A stretch of 64,000 bases of DNA from Globodera rostochiensis (lineage: Eukaryota; Nematoda; Chromadorea; Rhabditida; Heteroderidae), in the NCBI GenBank assembly GCA_018350325.1, contig JAEVLN010000021.1, forward strand, positions 1,116,001 to 1,180,000, read 5' to 3'. The position numbers and the translations under genes are program-made. The notes under the pieces were generated by a model, which saw only the letters and a program-made list of their open reading frames with translations, was not told the DNA's origin and did no database searches. Position 1 is the first letter of the stretch, and each line of letters starts with the position of its first letter. Of this stretch, positions 45,040 through 56,959 are shown piece by piece.

Positions 45040-48000
45040 ATAGGCTCAGCTTTACCTGCTTAATTAAATACACTAAATTATATTGCAGCGTAAAATAATC
45101 ATTTAAATATAATATTCAAGCAAATTGTTTAGCAAAAATAAGATCTTATATATAAACAATTTTTTTATTTCTAAATATAGAAATTCACAATAAATTATTA
45201 TAAAAATTTTGAGGCCGCATTATAATATAATAAATTGCTTTGTTTTAATAAAATATTATTTCTTTACCGAAGCAGATTAAAGAAAAAAATAACTTTGCAA
45301 TGTAAAGGCTTGACATTTTTTGAGTAGCAACACAAAAAGTATAATATGTATGTGCAATTCTTGTCTTGGCTGCTAAATTTAAAACAAAACAAAGAAAATT
45401 TTGCTTCTTAAAAAAACAAGTAAAATAAATTCTAAATCCAATAAAGCAAAACTTAATATAGGAAAAAATGTAAAAAGAAAAAATTACACGCGAACCGAAA
45501 TTAAGCAAAACTAAATATAAATTAAATTAAAGTAATTTAATTTCTTTGACATCACATCCTTTTAAAACCACCATTTGCGCAAAAACTGCTCGTCAGCATG
45601 CTATATGCATTCTTAAGCAATACAGTTACTTTGGTTTGCACATTGTTTGTGAGGCATCAATTTTGACAGACGGTCGTAAATAAAATAATTAATTAAAATG
45701 TTTTTATCAATTATTATTCATTTTCTCACTTAACAATGCGATCCTATTAAATAAATTAAATAAAAACAAAAAAATACACTGTTCGAAATGATCATTTTAT
45801 GTATTCAATAAATATAAATCGATAATAAAATCATATTAACAAACATTAAACAAAAAATCGTTTTTATATTTTTTTATCATAAAAGATAAATATTTATTGC
45901 CTTTTAAGTTTATAATATAAATGCAACATTCACCGATATTCCACTAACGTCTGTCGCTGCAAATCGGTCATTTTCCTAATAGTTTTAATTAATAAATATC
46001 TAAGAAGCTAACGTTTTAACCTACAAATAAACTTTATTATTGCAAAACATTTCAGCAAAAATTTGCTTTAGTCGTAACGAATAAACTTAAATAATTTGTC
46101 CTGTACCAACTCGGGATTGTTTTATTAGTGCGAAAATAGATAAACAATATAAAGCTGAGGCAATCCTTAATTGTTTATGAAATAATTTTGCAGATAATTT
46201 ACAAATTTACTGATACAAAAGTTTAAGTAAAAAATTAAAACAATAAATAATTAAAAAAGAAATTTAAAAAAAGTAAATTAATGCGTAAAATTAATTTTTT
46301 ATTTATTTAAATTTCTGAAAATTGAGATAGGGGAAAATTTGAAATTTTAAGTGCACCATTGTGCCGGAGAAAGAACAAGGAATCGAGCAGAAACGAAGGC
46401 ACTTTTAGCAATAGAAGTTGCTGGCAAGGCTGCGGATGAAATGAATTTCCTTTGGGGCTTGGACACGGGGACACAAACGATGGCGACGTCCGAGATTGGA
46501 CTAGACTGCGAAGGCGGCAATTGCAATTTTTCAAAAATTTAAATTTTTAACAAAAAAATAAAATACTAAAAATTACCAAACTAAAACTTTTTTTGGAAAA
46601 ATCGCTAACAAAAAGCGTTGATTTATGTTAAACTCTCTAAAATAAAAAGCGGAAAAATTATTTGAGATTGCAAGGCAAATTGGCCAAAATTACCGGGCTT
46701 CAGCTCGTGAGTGCCAGCCACACTTGGCAAAAGGGGCCGCCGGCTTCCAAAAATTTTGCATAATTATGAAATTCAAATTAAAAAATACTTAATTATTATT
46801 ACAGCAAACGGAAACAAAGGTCCACTGCTAAAAAATTACTAAGTATCAAGTAAATCGCAAGAAAATAATAAAAATTAATCTTAACTTACAATTTGTTAAA
46901 TAATATTTCATCTAATAAATATTTACAAGAAATATTAATTATTCAATACCAAAGACTTGGTTTTAATTAATACCTTATTTTTTATTATAATACACATTTA
47001 CAAAAAAAAAAGCAATCAATTTTTGTAAAATTAAATTAAATCTATTTTTATTTATTAATGAAAAATTTTTGATTTACGTGGAAACATTGAAATCTAACTT
47101 ATAAAATAAATCTTCAAATGATTTTTGCTGTATTTTATTTAAAACGATGTTATAACAGATTGTGCCGGATTTGGGCAAAACTGATTACGGAAAGAAGAAA
47201 AGAATTCCGCAGTTCTGTTTGTCAACGGACAATTAAAACATCCAGGCATGGCATTAAAATTTTTAGATTCAACACAGACCTTTATTTATATTGGTGAATT
47301 GTTTTTTATTATTGTAGGTATTGTTGTCGATGAAGAACAATAACTTGTTTCTCAATTTGATTAATATTTAAATATTGTTGTATTATTGACCTTCTTCAGA
47401 CACGCTTGGAAGCGCTAGACGCTGTGGAAGTGTAGCTCTTTTATCGGATTTATTAACGATAGGTTATAATGTTAATTTTTAAAATATGATTGGAATAAGT
47501 TATCTAAAATTTTAGAAAACATAATTTTTCTAACGTGAAAATCAGAGCATGTTTTAGCATAGTTTTACTGGTTAAAATTCTCACTGTCAAATTATTTCAC
47601 AAAAACGTGCAACTTTTGTAACTGGAATTAATTAAAGAAATTAATTGACTTGCTTTTCAAAAAACTGCTTAGTTAAATTTTAACAAAAAGAAATCAACAG
47701 ACAGAGTCCGGTCCAAATACAATTTGAAAACCCAATTGGAAGTATTTCTTAAGAATTCGTCTAGGTATTATTTTATAGAACGCGCAATAAAACAATGGAA
47801 AACAATTGAAAATTACTCTGAACATCACATAAATATGTCCATGGCTGTCGAACAAAAAAGTGACGCAAGTAAAAACGAATTGAAAAAAAAAAAATGATAT
47901 TTAATTAAAAACTTTTAAACTCAACTATTCAAAGTATAAAACAGAATCGCATTATACTCAAACGCAAGATATATGAATTAACGACTGAAATCTTTAATAA

Positions 48001-49020
48001 GTTTAATTAGTGTTTAATCATAGTAATAAAAAACGTTTAACTTAAATATTAAATATAATGATAAAGAAATAAAATAATTAACTGATAAAACTGCAACACG
48101 AAAAAGTATTAATGATTATAGTCAATGTATGTAAAACGAAATAGGTGACTAAAATTCGGGCATAAATAGAGCGTTAATTAATATACTTTTATTCAATTCC
48201 ATCCATCCAGCCACCGCTTCCCAATAACATGGTCTTGTTGGCCCTATTGATTTGTATTAAATTAAACATAAAAAATTATTTCATGTATTAAAAATACAGT
48301 TAATTACAAAATCATTTGCAATCTTTACAAATCTGGAAAAGAAACATTTAATCTAATTTATAAATTGTTGAATACAAAAAAACATAAAACCTTCATTTGA
48401 GGCCGCTTTGTTATATGAAATAGGAAAGAATGAACACAAAAATATCTCATCAGTAATTAAAATTTTAAGGGAAAATTTTATTAGCACAAACAAAAAGTTA
48501 ACGTATTACTTTAAATATGAATTTTTAATTTACATTAATTTTTTATTTTTGTATTTATTTCTTAAAAATTATTTATTATTTATAAACAATTTTCATAATC
48601 TTAATCTAAAATATTTATTGATGCAAAAACCAAATAATATAATATTGAATAAAATTTAAATAACTTATTCATAGCGCCTATCTAATTACTATTAAATAAG
48701 TCTTCTTATCTATGCAACACATTAATATTTATTAATAGATACATAAAAACGAATAAATTTAAATTTTTGATTTACGACACTTAAAAATCATAACTTGAAT
48801 TTAAGTTTATCCGAAAAACATAAAAAGCATTAATAAATGTTAACACAAGAAAACAACTTTTTGAAATAAACATTTGGTCTTTTCTCGAATTTACAATAGT
48901 TGTAAAAAATAATGGTCTAATATTATTAAAATAAATGCCGATGAATTATAATTGTTTAAAATTTTTAAGTATGTTTTTAAATATTTATTTAAGTTTAATT
49001 TCATGAACATTTTATTTTAC
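45040..49020. other. Gene desert
   Basis: A-rich spacer. A GC-richer stretch at 46350-46540 has an open plus frame (MHHCAGERTRNRAETKALLA) and an open minus frame; neither has a recognised domain and no splice partner was found. A second small patch at 46690-46750 is also unexplained. Confidence 0.5.
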
Positions 49021-49322
49021 TCTAGCCGCCTGTCTCTCTCTTTTTATCACACTATTTCTTCAAAAATAAAATTTTCAAAAAAGTAAAATAAAACAATTGT
49101 TAGATGGGGTGCGTCGATGTCCAAATTACTCTCGCCGCCTGACTCTCTCTTTTTATCACACTATTTCTTCAAAAATAAAATTTTCAAAAAAGTAAACTAA
49201 AACAATTTTTAGATGGGGTGCGTCGATGTCCAAATTGCTCTAGACGCCTAACTATCTCTTTTTAGCACACTATTTCTTCTTCAAAGATAAAATTTTCAAA
49301 AAGGTAAACTAAAACAATTTTT
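49021..49322. repeat. 109-bp tandem repeat, about 2.8 copies
   Basis: Units start at 49021, 49130 and 49239 with TCT(A/C)GCCGCCT or a close variant, each followed by CTCTCTTTTTATCACACTAT and later AGATGGGGTGCGTCGATGTC. The third unit is more diverged (TAGACGCCTAACT) and lacks the final part. Confidence 0.92.
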
Positions 49323-52300
49323 GAAACTAATATTTATGATGTCGAGAAATCTAAACTATTTGAATATTTTTTTAATATTTTTTTATTTAATAAAATTATG
49401 CTCATTGGCATGGACTTCCTGATCTTTCTCAAAAAAATTCATAATAAAGTCCGGAATAAGTGAACAAATATTTATGCGTTAATTCATATGGAATTTATAT
49501 GTTGCCAATACTTCAAATATCAATTTGTTTCTATTTAACACAAACCGCAACATTTATCTTATTTTTGCCGTGCTTATCATTTAAAGCAAAAAAAAAGGAA
49601 TAATTAAATTAAAAGCATTGTCTTATCTTTGAATTTTTACATTTTCAAAATTTCGAAAAAAAAAACATTTAAAAAGCTAATTAAAGTTAAAAAATAACAA
49701 AAAAAACAGTAGGTTAATAATATTAAAACTGAAAATGTCGAAACATAAATATTTATTTAAAATCAAAATTTCATAAAGTTTTAAATAAAATGATGGAAAA
49801 AATTGAGCGATAATGTTTGTAATGTACCATCACCGAAGCGGTGCAAGCCAAAAACTCCACGTTCAGCGTTGAATCGAATTCGGAATATTTCGGAATTTAT
49901 AATAAATAAAGAAAAAAAACACTATTAAAACGAAACAAAACTGTTACTTCGATAATTATAAATAATATTTTAATTAAAATATTCAAATTCACTACAAATT
50001 AATATACTTTAAAACAATAAAATTTGAAAAGGGCAATTCAAATACTAAAATTTTTATATAAGTTGACAGAACATCAAAATAGATAGTTTTTTTTTTGGAT
50101 TTTATAAAATTTTTTATAAATAATTTTGTTATCATTTAAAAATGCTTGTTTGTGATTTTAGAAATAACATACTAAGTTATTTTAGTTATTATTTTATGAA
50201 CTCATCTATTTTATGCAAATTCCAATTATCGGCAAATTTTTATTTTGTTTAGGAATTTTTTAAATATGGGGTTTGGCCTTTTTTTATCGAATTAATTCCT
50301 GGCCAGCAGGCTGTTTATCAGGGGTATCAAATTTCAAAGAATCGAGTTATTCAATATTTTCAAATTTTGTTATGTGTTGTTTTTTGCTTTGATATTTATT
50401 TGAGTATCTGAACTTTCCCATAAGTAATTTTAATACATATTTTCAAGACGCTTATAACTTAGATATTCTTGACTCGAATTACTTGCTTCAACTTATTATT
50501 TTACTTGTATGTTTAAAGGTTGATTTTTTTAATTTCCAATTCTATGGGTTGAATTGACGTTGATTGCTGTTTCACCCTCGTGTAGAGGATCAGTAGTTGT
50601 TACATCTAGAAGGCAAAAAAAGCGTCTGAGCAAAAAATTAATCGTTCACAACTCTTAAAGTATTTAGTATCAATGTAAGACTTTAGTAGCAGAGAAATAA
50701 AACACAAAACTATTAGACAACTTTTCTTTCAAGCCGCCCTCTCAAAATTTCTATTCCTGTTTCTGTTTTTGTTTCTCTTGATTTGGTTTTTTTAAATACT
50801 TTTCTGAATTTGAAGTTTATTGTTTTGTTTTTTTCAAATTTCTATTTTAAATTAGCAAAAATTCAATTGTCTTAATAAGCATTAATTTTTCATATCATTG
50901 AAATAAAAATGTATAATTACACTACTAATTAAATTATATGAGTATAATAGATATTTTTAATAAGAATTAATTTCATAAACTTAAGTGAAAATGATTTTTA
51001 TTTTTTATTTCCTATTTTTTATTTTTTGTTTCAATTATCGTGCTTTGATTAGAGGTCAAAAAAATTATATAGTTTACTAATTAATGGCAATTTATTGATT
51101 AAAATTTTCTAGTATTATTATTATTAAATTTAAACAGTAATGTACGCATCTTTTCCAAATGTTATCATTTTTCTTTTATTATATTTGGTAATATTAAAAT
51201 TCAATAATTTTTGAGGTCTGCCTGCTTTCATTGTTTACTATAAATACTTAAATATTTGACTTCACCTGTCTGTTTCTCTTCCATTTGTTTCTTCAATTCA
51301 AAAAACTTTACATTTTTTTAATAAAGAAATTTTATAAAGATTTTAATTGTTTTTTTCGATAGGTGATTAAGGTTATGTTGTTATTTGATGAGGTCGAATT
51401 GCTTTATGCGTATTGTCATTACATAAAATAATTAAAAGGAAATATAGCAAAAATTTATATTAGGAATAATTTGGTTAAAATGACTTTGATGAGTTTTTAT
51501 AAAATTTTGTTTTATAATTTGATCAAAAAGATAACGAATAAACTTAATAAAAAAAATTTTGTTTTTTAAAATTTACATGAGAAAATCTATATAATAAGCT
51601 AAAATAAATCTTATAGTCAGAAAAAAATAAATAAAAAACATTTTAAAATCGTCACTCAGGCAGGTCAACAAGCCGAGATTCGACATTACCCAAACAAGTC
51701 AATAAGCCGAAACGACATATCTAACTCAATGTCTAGAACTAAAAGATCCATGCAAACTAAGTCCAAATTAAACGTCGAGCGGACAAAATACTAAATAAAA
51801 CTTTAATCGTTCACGAAAACCAAATAAAGATAAATATGCATATATCAAAAAAATATTAACTTTCAGCTTAATAATAATAATTTCAAAGAATAAAGAAATT
51901 CTAGAATATAATTTAATAACTCAGACTAAATTTTTGCATCACATTCTAACATTACTATAATTACAAAAAGCTGAGCGCCTATTATTTTAATTAAAATTTT
52001 TATTTTTTATTATATTTAAAACTTTGATCATAACTTTTGTTCAAATTTTGTTGGTCCGATGCAAATACGTATACCTGAGCTAAAAAGAGGATTTGTTTTA
52101 TACTTATTTATATTTTAAACTATTAAATGCTATCTGTTTATAATACGCAATGTAGTATATATAAATATAAATTTTATGTAATTGATTTTTTACTTTTAAG
52201 GGCCAGATTATTTATAAACGCTCTAATTTTGTTATTATATTTTTGAAATGGTATCCTATCGAAGGACCTCTAAACATATTCTTTTTATCTTTGTTAAATT

Positions 52301-53089
52301 CGTTATGTAATCGAAAATGAAACTCTTAGTTTTCATTTTATAATTTTTAAATACTTGGTCTTGATATTTGCTTTAGAGAAATCAAAAAGCAATGTGCACT
52401 TTAATTTTTGAAGTATAAAATCGTAGATAATTTAGTTAAAATTTATATTACACAAAATGTTGTAAAAATACTGAAATTAACAAAAGGAAAAACTAAATAA
52501 AAATTTAAATTAAATCAAAATTACGGTTAATTCAGAAACAGTTGTATTTGCAACCCCTATAAATATTCGGGAAAACGCGAAATGGATATGATCTTGAGTT
52601 CCGGCAGAACGGAGTCACTTTTCCATGATCAATTTAATATCTCAAAAACTAGAACGGTTTGAATTGATCAGCTTATTAATGAAATTTTTTTTTAATTGTA
52701 GAATCTTTAATCTAGTATGGCTTATAAGAATAATAAATTACAAAAACGTTATTAAAGTATATAAAATATTAAAAATTCAAAACTACGAATAATATTCAGG
52801 ATTAAACAACCATTTTTAAAAGGAGCATAAAACGTCAAAATAGAAAAAAGACCTTAAAAAAAGATTGCATTAATTTTGTGTGCATGGCCGCAAGTAGAGT
52901 GCGGCGGGATTGATCTTGCAAATTTTTTAAATAAATAGTTTTGGTAATTTTGTTGGTGAATAATGTCATTTTATTCAAAATTAGCATTGACATTTTCCAA
53001 ATCTTACAAATGAAAAGACTCGATGACTACAAAACGCAAATGAAGTAAACTCTAAGAATGGGACTTTTGAGGAAAAGGCAAAAATCGCC

Positions 53090-53144
53090 TGGTTTAGGGT
53101 GAGTGGTGAAGGTCAGAAGGGTGGTGGATGGAGGTTCAAACCCC
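53090..53144 (+). other. Possible pol III / SINE-like promoter
   Basis: TGGTTTAGGGTG (53090-53101) resembles an A box and GGTTCAAACCCC (53133-53144) fits a B box, about 40 bp apart as in tRNA-derived SINEs. No cloverleaf or 3' tail is clear. Repeated at 59801-59855 by the duplication. Confidence 0.3.
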
Positions 53145-53171
53145 GACTGTGTCAATTGTTTTATTATCGCT

Positions 53172-53360
53172 TTACAAAAGAGATAAGGATTTGTACTGGA
53201 GGAAACAACTTCTTAAATTTTTATGATTTTTAAAAATATTTTTGGGCGGCTTTTTATAATTTTTTGGAATTTTTATTTTTTGGTTGGACGAAATCACTCT
53301 TTTCAGCGAGACTTGTGACGCCGCAGACTTAAAGCTATTTTTCTTTCTTTTAAAATCCAT
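53172..53360 (-). other. Lys-rich open frame, unlikely gene
   Basis: A 62-codon minus-strand frame (MDFKRKKNSFKSAASQVS..) present identically at 59883-60071. It is basic and low in complexity, without a family; identity of the two copies reflects the duplication and not selection. Confidence 0.2.
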
Positions 53361-53939
53361 TTTTTTGCTTTTATTGTTGAAACATATTTTTGTTCGTTTT
53401 TAAGTAATAAGATCGAAAGATTCACTTAATTTTCTTTATTTTAATTTTTCAGCCCGCACCATTATATCGATCCATCGGCGGTGGGGTGTAAGTAGTATAT
53501 AGAAAATAATAAACAATTTAAACTCTTGAAAAATTTTAAAAAAACAAATCATTATAAATATTGCGTAATTTAAAAAATTGTCAGCAAAACAAAATGCAAA
53601 ACCAAACATTTATTTCATCTCTGCATATTTAAACATTATAACAAATAGTCTATGCGAATGGCCAGCAACAACCCGATGTGGATAATTATGTAATGATTTT
53701 AAGTTTTTAATTATAAATTTAAAAATAAGGTAGTTTTTTTTATAATTTAGGAACGCGCATTGGAACAGCCGCGGCAGGAGCGCGCGTCTTGTTTCGTATT
53801 CCGCCATTTCTTCTCGGGCGTCCAAATTCTTAAACGAAAATGAATTTCTCTTGACTTATTCTTAAAATTATCTTAGATTGTGACCAATATTACCAAAGAT
53901 TTAATTCGTTAAATTTGCGATAGGGGAGGTCCTGAATTA

Positions 53940-54840
53940 CCGTATTTCCTCTATAAGAACCCCCCCCCCCCTCAAATAGACCCCCCCCCCCTCTAATAGA
54001 ACCCCCCTTTTCGGGGGGGTTGAAAAATAGACCCCCCCCCTCTATTAGAACCCCCCCCCCCCCTCACCAGTAATACAAATAACAATTTTCCTCCTTTAAT
54101 TTAGGTTTGTGTTTCGTGCCATAATCCATCCTCCGGCGCGCACTTTTGCAAAAAATGCTTTGAACCCTGCCATGCAATTCCGCCGTGCTCGATTTCAATC
54201 GATGGAGAGGAAGGATACGGCGCAAAAGTCGTCTGTTGTGAATGTTGGCTTCGTGACGAGGTTGCAGCCGACGAAAACGCGAATATTGTGAAGACAGCAC
54301 CATCCGTCAGAGACAAGCCAACAACATCATCGTCTTCGTCGTCCATCAACTATGAACCGAATATTCAACTGTTGACTTCAGAGGACGACGAGTACGCAAA
54401 AATCTAGGCCAGCAATGGATGGCTTGAACGCTTTATGAAACGTCACAATTTTACTTTGCGCAGACCAACTTCAGTAGCGCAAAAGCCACCAGATGCCTAT
54501 GTTGATGTAATCATCAACTTCATTTTGTACGTCCAGAAACTTTGGAAGACAAACGAGTACGTTTAATTGAATCGATTTTCAAAAAAATAAGCAGTTTTTT
54601 AGTTACAAGTTCGTCTACGCATGCGATGAGACAGCGGTATGGCTTGACCCATCCGGTGGTACCTGTGTGTCAGAAAAGGGCGCTAAATCTGTAACCGTGC
54701 TCAACACAGGCCATGAGAAGGCGCGCGTGACTGTCATTCTGACAGCAAGATCGGATGGCGTCAAATTGCCACCGTTTGTACTGCTGCCAAAAAAGAGGAT
54801 TGTGCCGGAAATTGTGAGACGTTTCAAGAACAAATTGGTT
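53940..54840 (+). mobile_element. pogo/Tigger-like transposon, 5' part (left copy)
   Basis: Identical to the left 0.9 kb of the element at 60651-62140: TA then CCGTATTTCCTCTATAAG, C-run repeats and the first transposase exons. It is cut at 54840 by the 1238-bp deletion, which removed the 3' exons and right terminal repeat. The last frame now runs on into KLIKTGKKLI and stops at 54876. Confidence 0.93.
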
Positions 54841-54876
54841 ACTAAGTTGATTAAAACTGGAAAAAAGTTAATTTAG
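54105..54876 (+). pseudogene. pogo/Tigger-like transposase, truncated (left copy)
   Basis: Same first exon with Cys-rich region and internal TAG as in the right copy, then the exon with DETAVWLD and SDGVKLPPFVLL. It breaks at RFKNKLV through the deletion, so the second catalytic Asp is lost. Both copies share the nonsense codon, so that change predates the duplication. Confidence 0.85.
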
Positions 54877-56959
54877 AAAACCCAATCGAAAAGTCAACGC
54901 GTCATTACTTCGAATTAAAAGATTTTGTGTAGTATACTTGTGTCTATTAGCTGAAGTGGCCTTTTATTACATATTCTTGACAAAGGTGTCGCCAATCGAA
55001 TAAAACAATCTATAAATAACAAAATATGTAAGGATAAATTTATACCTTTATATATAGAAATCTCAAATTGCTCAATACTAGAATTTCCAAAACAACGATT
55101 GGATTAATACGTGTAAAATTATTAGATATAAAACACAAGAAAAAATTAATGCTTTTTAATAAAAATTAGCAATATAAATAAAAATGTAAATTTTGCTGCG
55201 ATGTATACTCATATTTTTATATTACACTTAAACAGCATTGCCAAAAAATATTATTATAGTCTAGCAAAATATTTATAACGAGCGACAAATGAGTAAAAAC
55301 TGTCGATTAGATTGCACATTGTTCAAAATTGCAATAAATTAGCAACTCATGTAAAATCTATTTATTTTATTTTAAATTATTGATCATTATGCTTAATATA
55401 TAGTAACACCTAATGAAATGTACAAAACCAATCAACAATGAAAAGTAATAAGTTCACCTCTGCATTGAAAACGTTAAAATCTGTTTATATTATTATGACA
55501 AAATTATTTTAAGAAAAAAAGGCAACTTCAACTTATTTCTGTTTATTACATGTAGTAGCGTAAATAATCCATACCATATCAATGATAATCTGAAAAAAAG
55601 TCTTCCATTAATACAGTAAAAAATATTTTGAATAAATCTAAGAAGCGTGCATTTTTTTTACAAATATTCCAAATTTAAAAACCTTCTAAAACAAAAAAAA
55701 TAATAGAATCAAACATTAAATTGTGAATATACTCAAATTTCGAAAATTATATCTATAAATAAAACAGATGATTTTAAATGACCTAATAAATCAAACATGT
55801 ATAATGATAAAAAAAAATTTGACAATCAATGTGATATTATAATTTTAAATTGCATTAAAAATAATGAGATATGAATAAAATAAAATAAGACAATTTGATA
55901 AAAAAAGTGTCAACAAAGTATTGGCGTTTGGTTATTTAATACGACTATAATGAAAAAGGTAAAAAGAAAGTGTAAAAGTATTTGTAAAAAGCAGAATAAA
56001 ATACAAATTATCAAGCCGAATGCTAAAAATTAGGAATGCTTTATAAAAATGACTGAAAATAATAAATTTGAATTTAATTAGGTTGATGTTTAAAATTATG
56101 TAAAACACATTATTTATTAAAATTTGGTTGGTGAAGCCCGACCGCGCAAAATATTTGTGTTGGGAGCTCAACGACAAAGCTAGCTATGCATGATTTTTGC
56201 CCTTTGTCAAGAGAAAAATGAAAAAACAAAAGTATAAAATAATTATTGCGGTTTATAAATTATGTAAATATTAGTGCATACAAGACAACTTAATTTTAAA
56301 CATAAAAAAATTAAGTTACAAAGTTTTTCGACGCCTGATTCACTACACTCTGTTTTGACGTGACGCTGAAATAATGCTAATTAAAATAAATATATTCAAT
56401 TGAAAATTGAACAATAATGTCAGAATGTATTTTTACCATTCTTTGTTTTTACAGCTTATAAAATACTTGGTTTATATGAAAACATTATTCATATATTAAA
56501 AACAATTAAAAAATTTTTTACTTATCAATTTTTAAACTTCATTTTATATTGCTAAAGTGCAACTAATCATATTAGCTAATCATTAATGATTTTAAAAGTT
56601 ATTTTTCAACAAACTATTTCAGTAAAGATTTATTGCTTTTAAAATTTTGCACATAATTATTTGCGTTGCTTACCAAAACAATTTTTCGCGTAATAAAAAT
56701 TTGCATGGTTATGGTTTTGGCAATAATTTGGATGCCCCTTAACGTGTGGAATCTTCCATTCAAGCAAATTCCGCCCGTGAAAGCCGCTTTAGATATAAGA
56801 AAGTGCATTTAGTGTTTAACATTAAATTTTTAAAATGTTTTTTTTGTTAATTATCCTAAAATTTACCTATTAAAATAGCAGTTGTTTGTTGCTTTAAAAT
56901 TATTTTTTATGAAACCTTGACCGTAATTAAACAATTATTAATTGGGCAATGCCCCATCA
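54841..56959. other. AT-rich spacer of the left duplication copy
   Basis: About 2.1 kb of AT-rich DNA; no gene, RNA or transposon ends recognised. The minus-strand frame at 55932-56177 is a low-complexity Phe/Ile/Leu translation. Confidence 0.5.

Larger units (their letters stand above)
50249..56959. repeat. Tandem segmental duplication, left copy (6.7 kb)
   Basis: Begins TTAGGAATTTTTTAAATATG and matches 56960 onward essentially base for base, with an offset of 6711, shifting to 6713 after C-run length changes. At 54840/54841 the left copy skips 1238 bp that are present at 61554-62791 in the right copy; from there the offset is 7951 to the end of the window. Outside the transposon it contains only AT-rich spacer and a possible SINE-like piece. 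Confidence 0.97.

Noticed and set aside
54064..54349. Minus-strand frames in the transposon (and copies at 60777-61062)
   Set aside because: Antisense to the Cys-rich transposase exon; they exist in both copies only because of the duplication.
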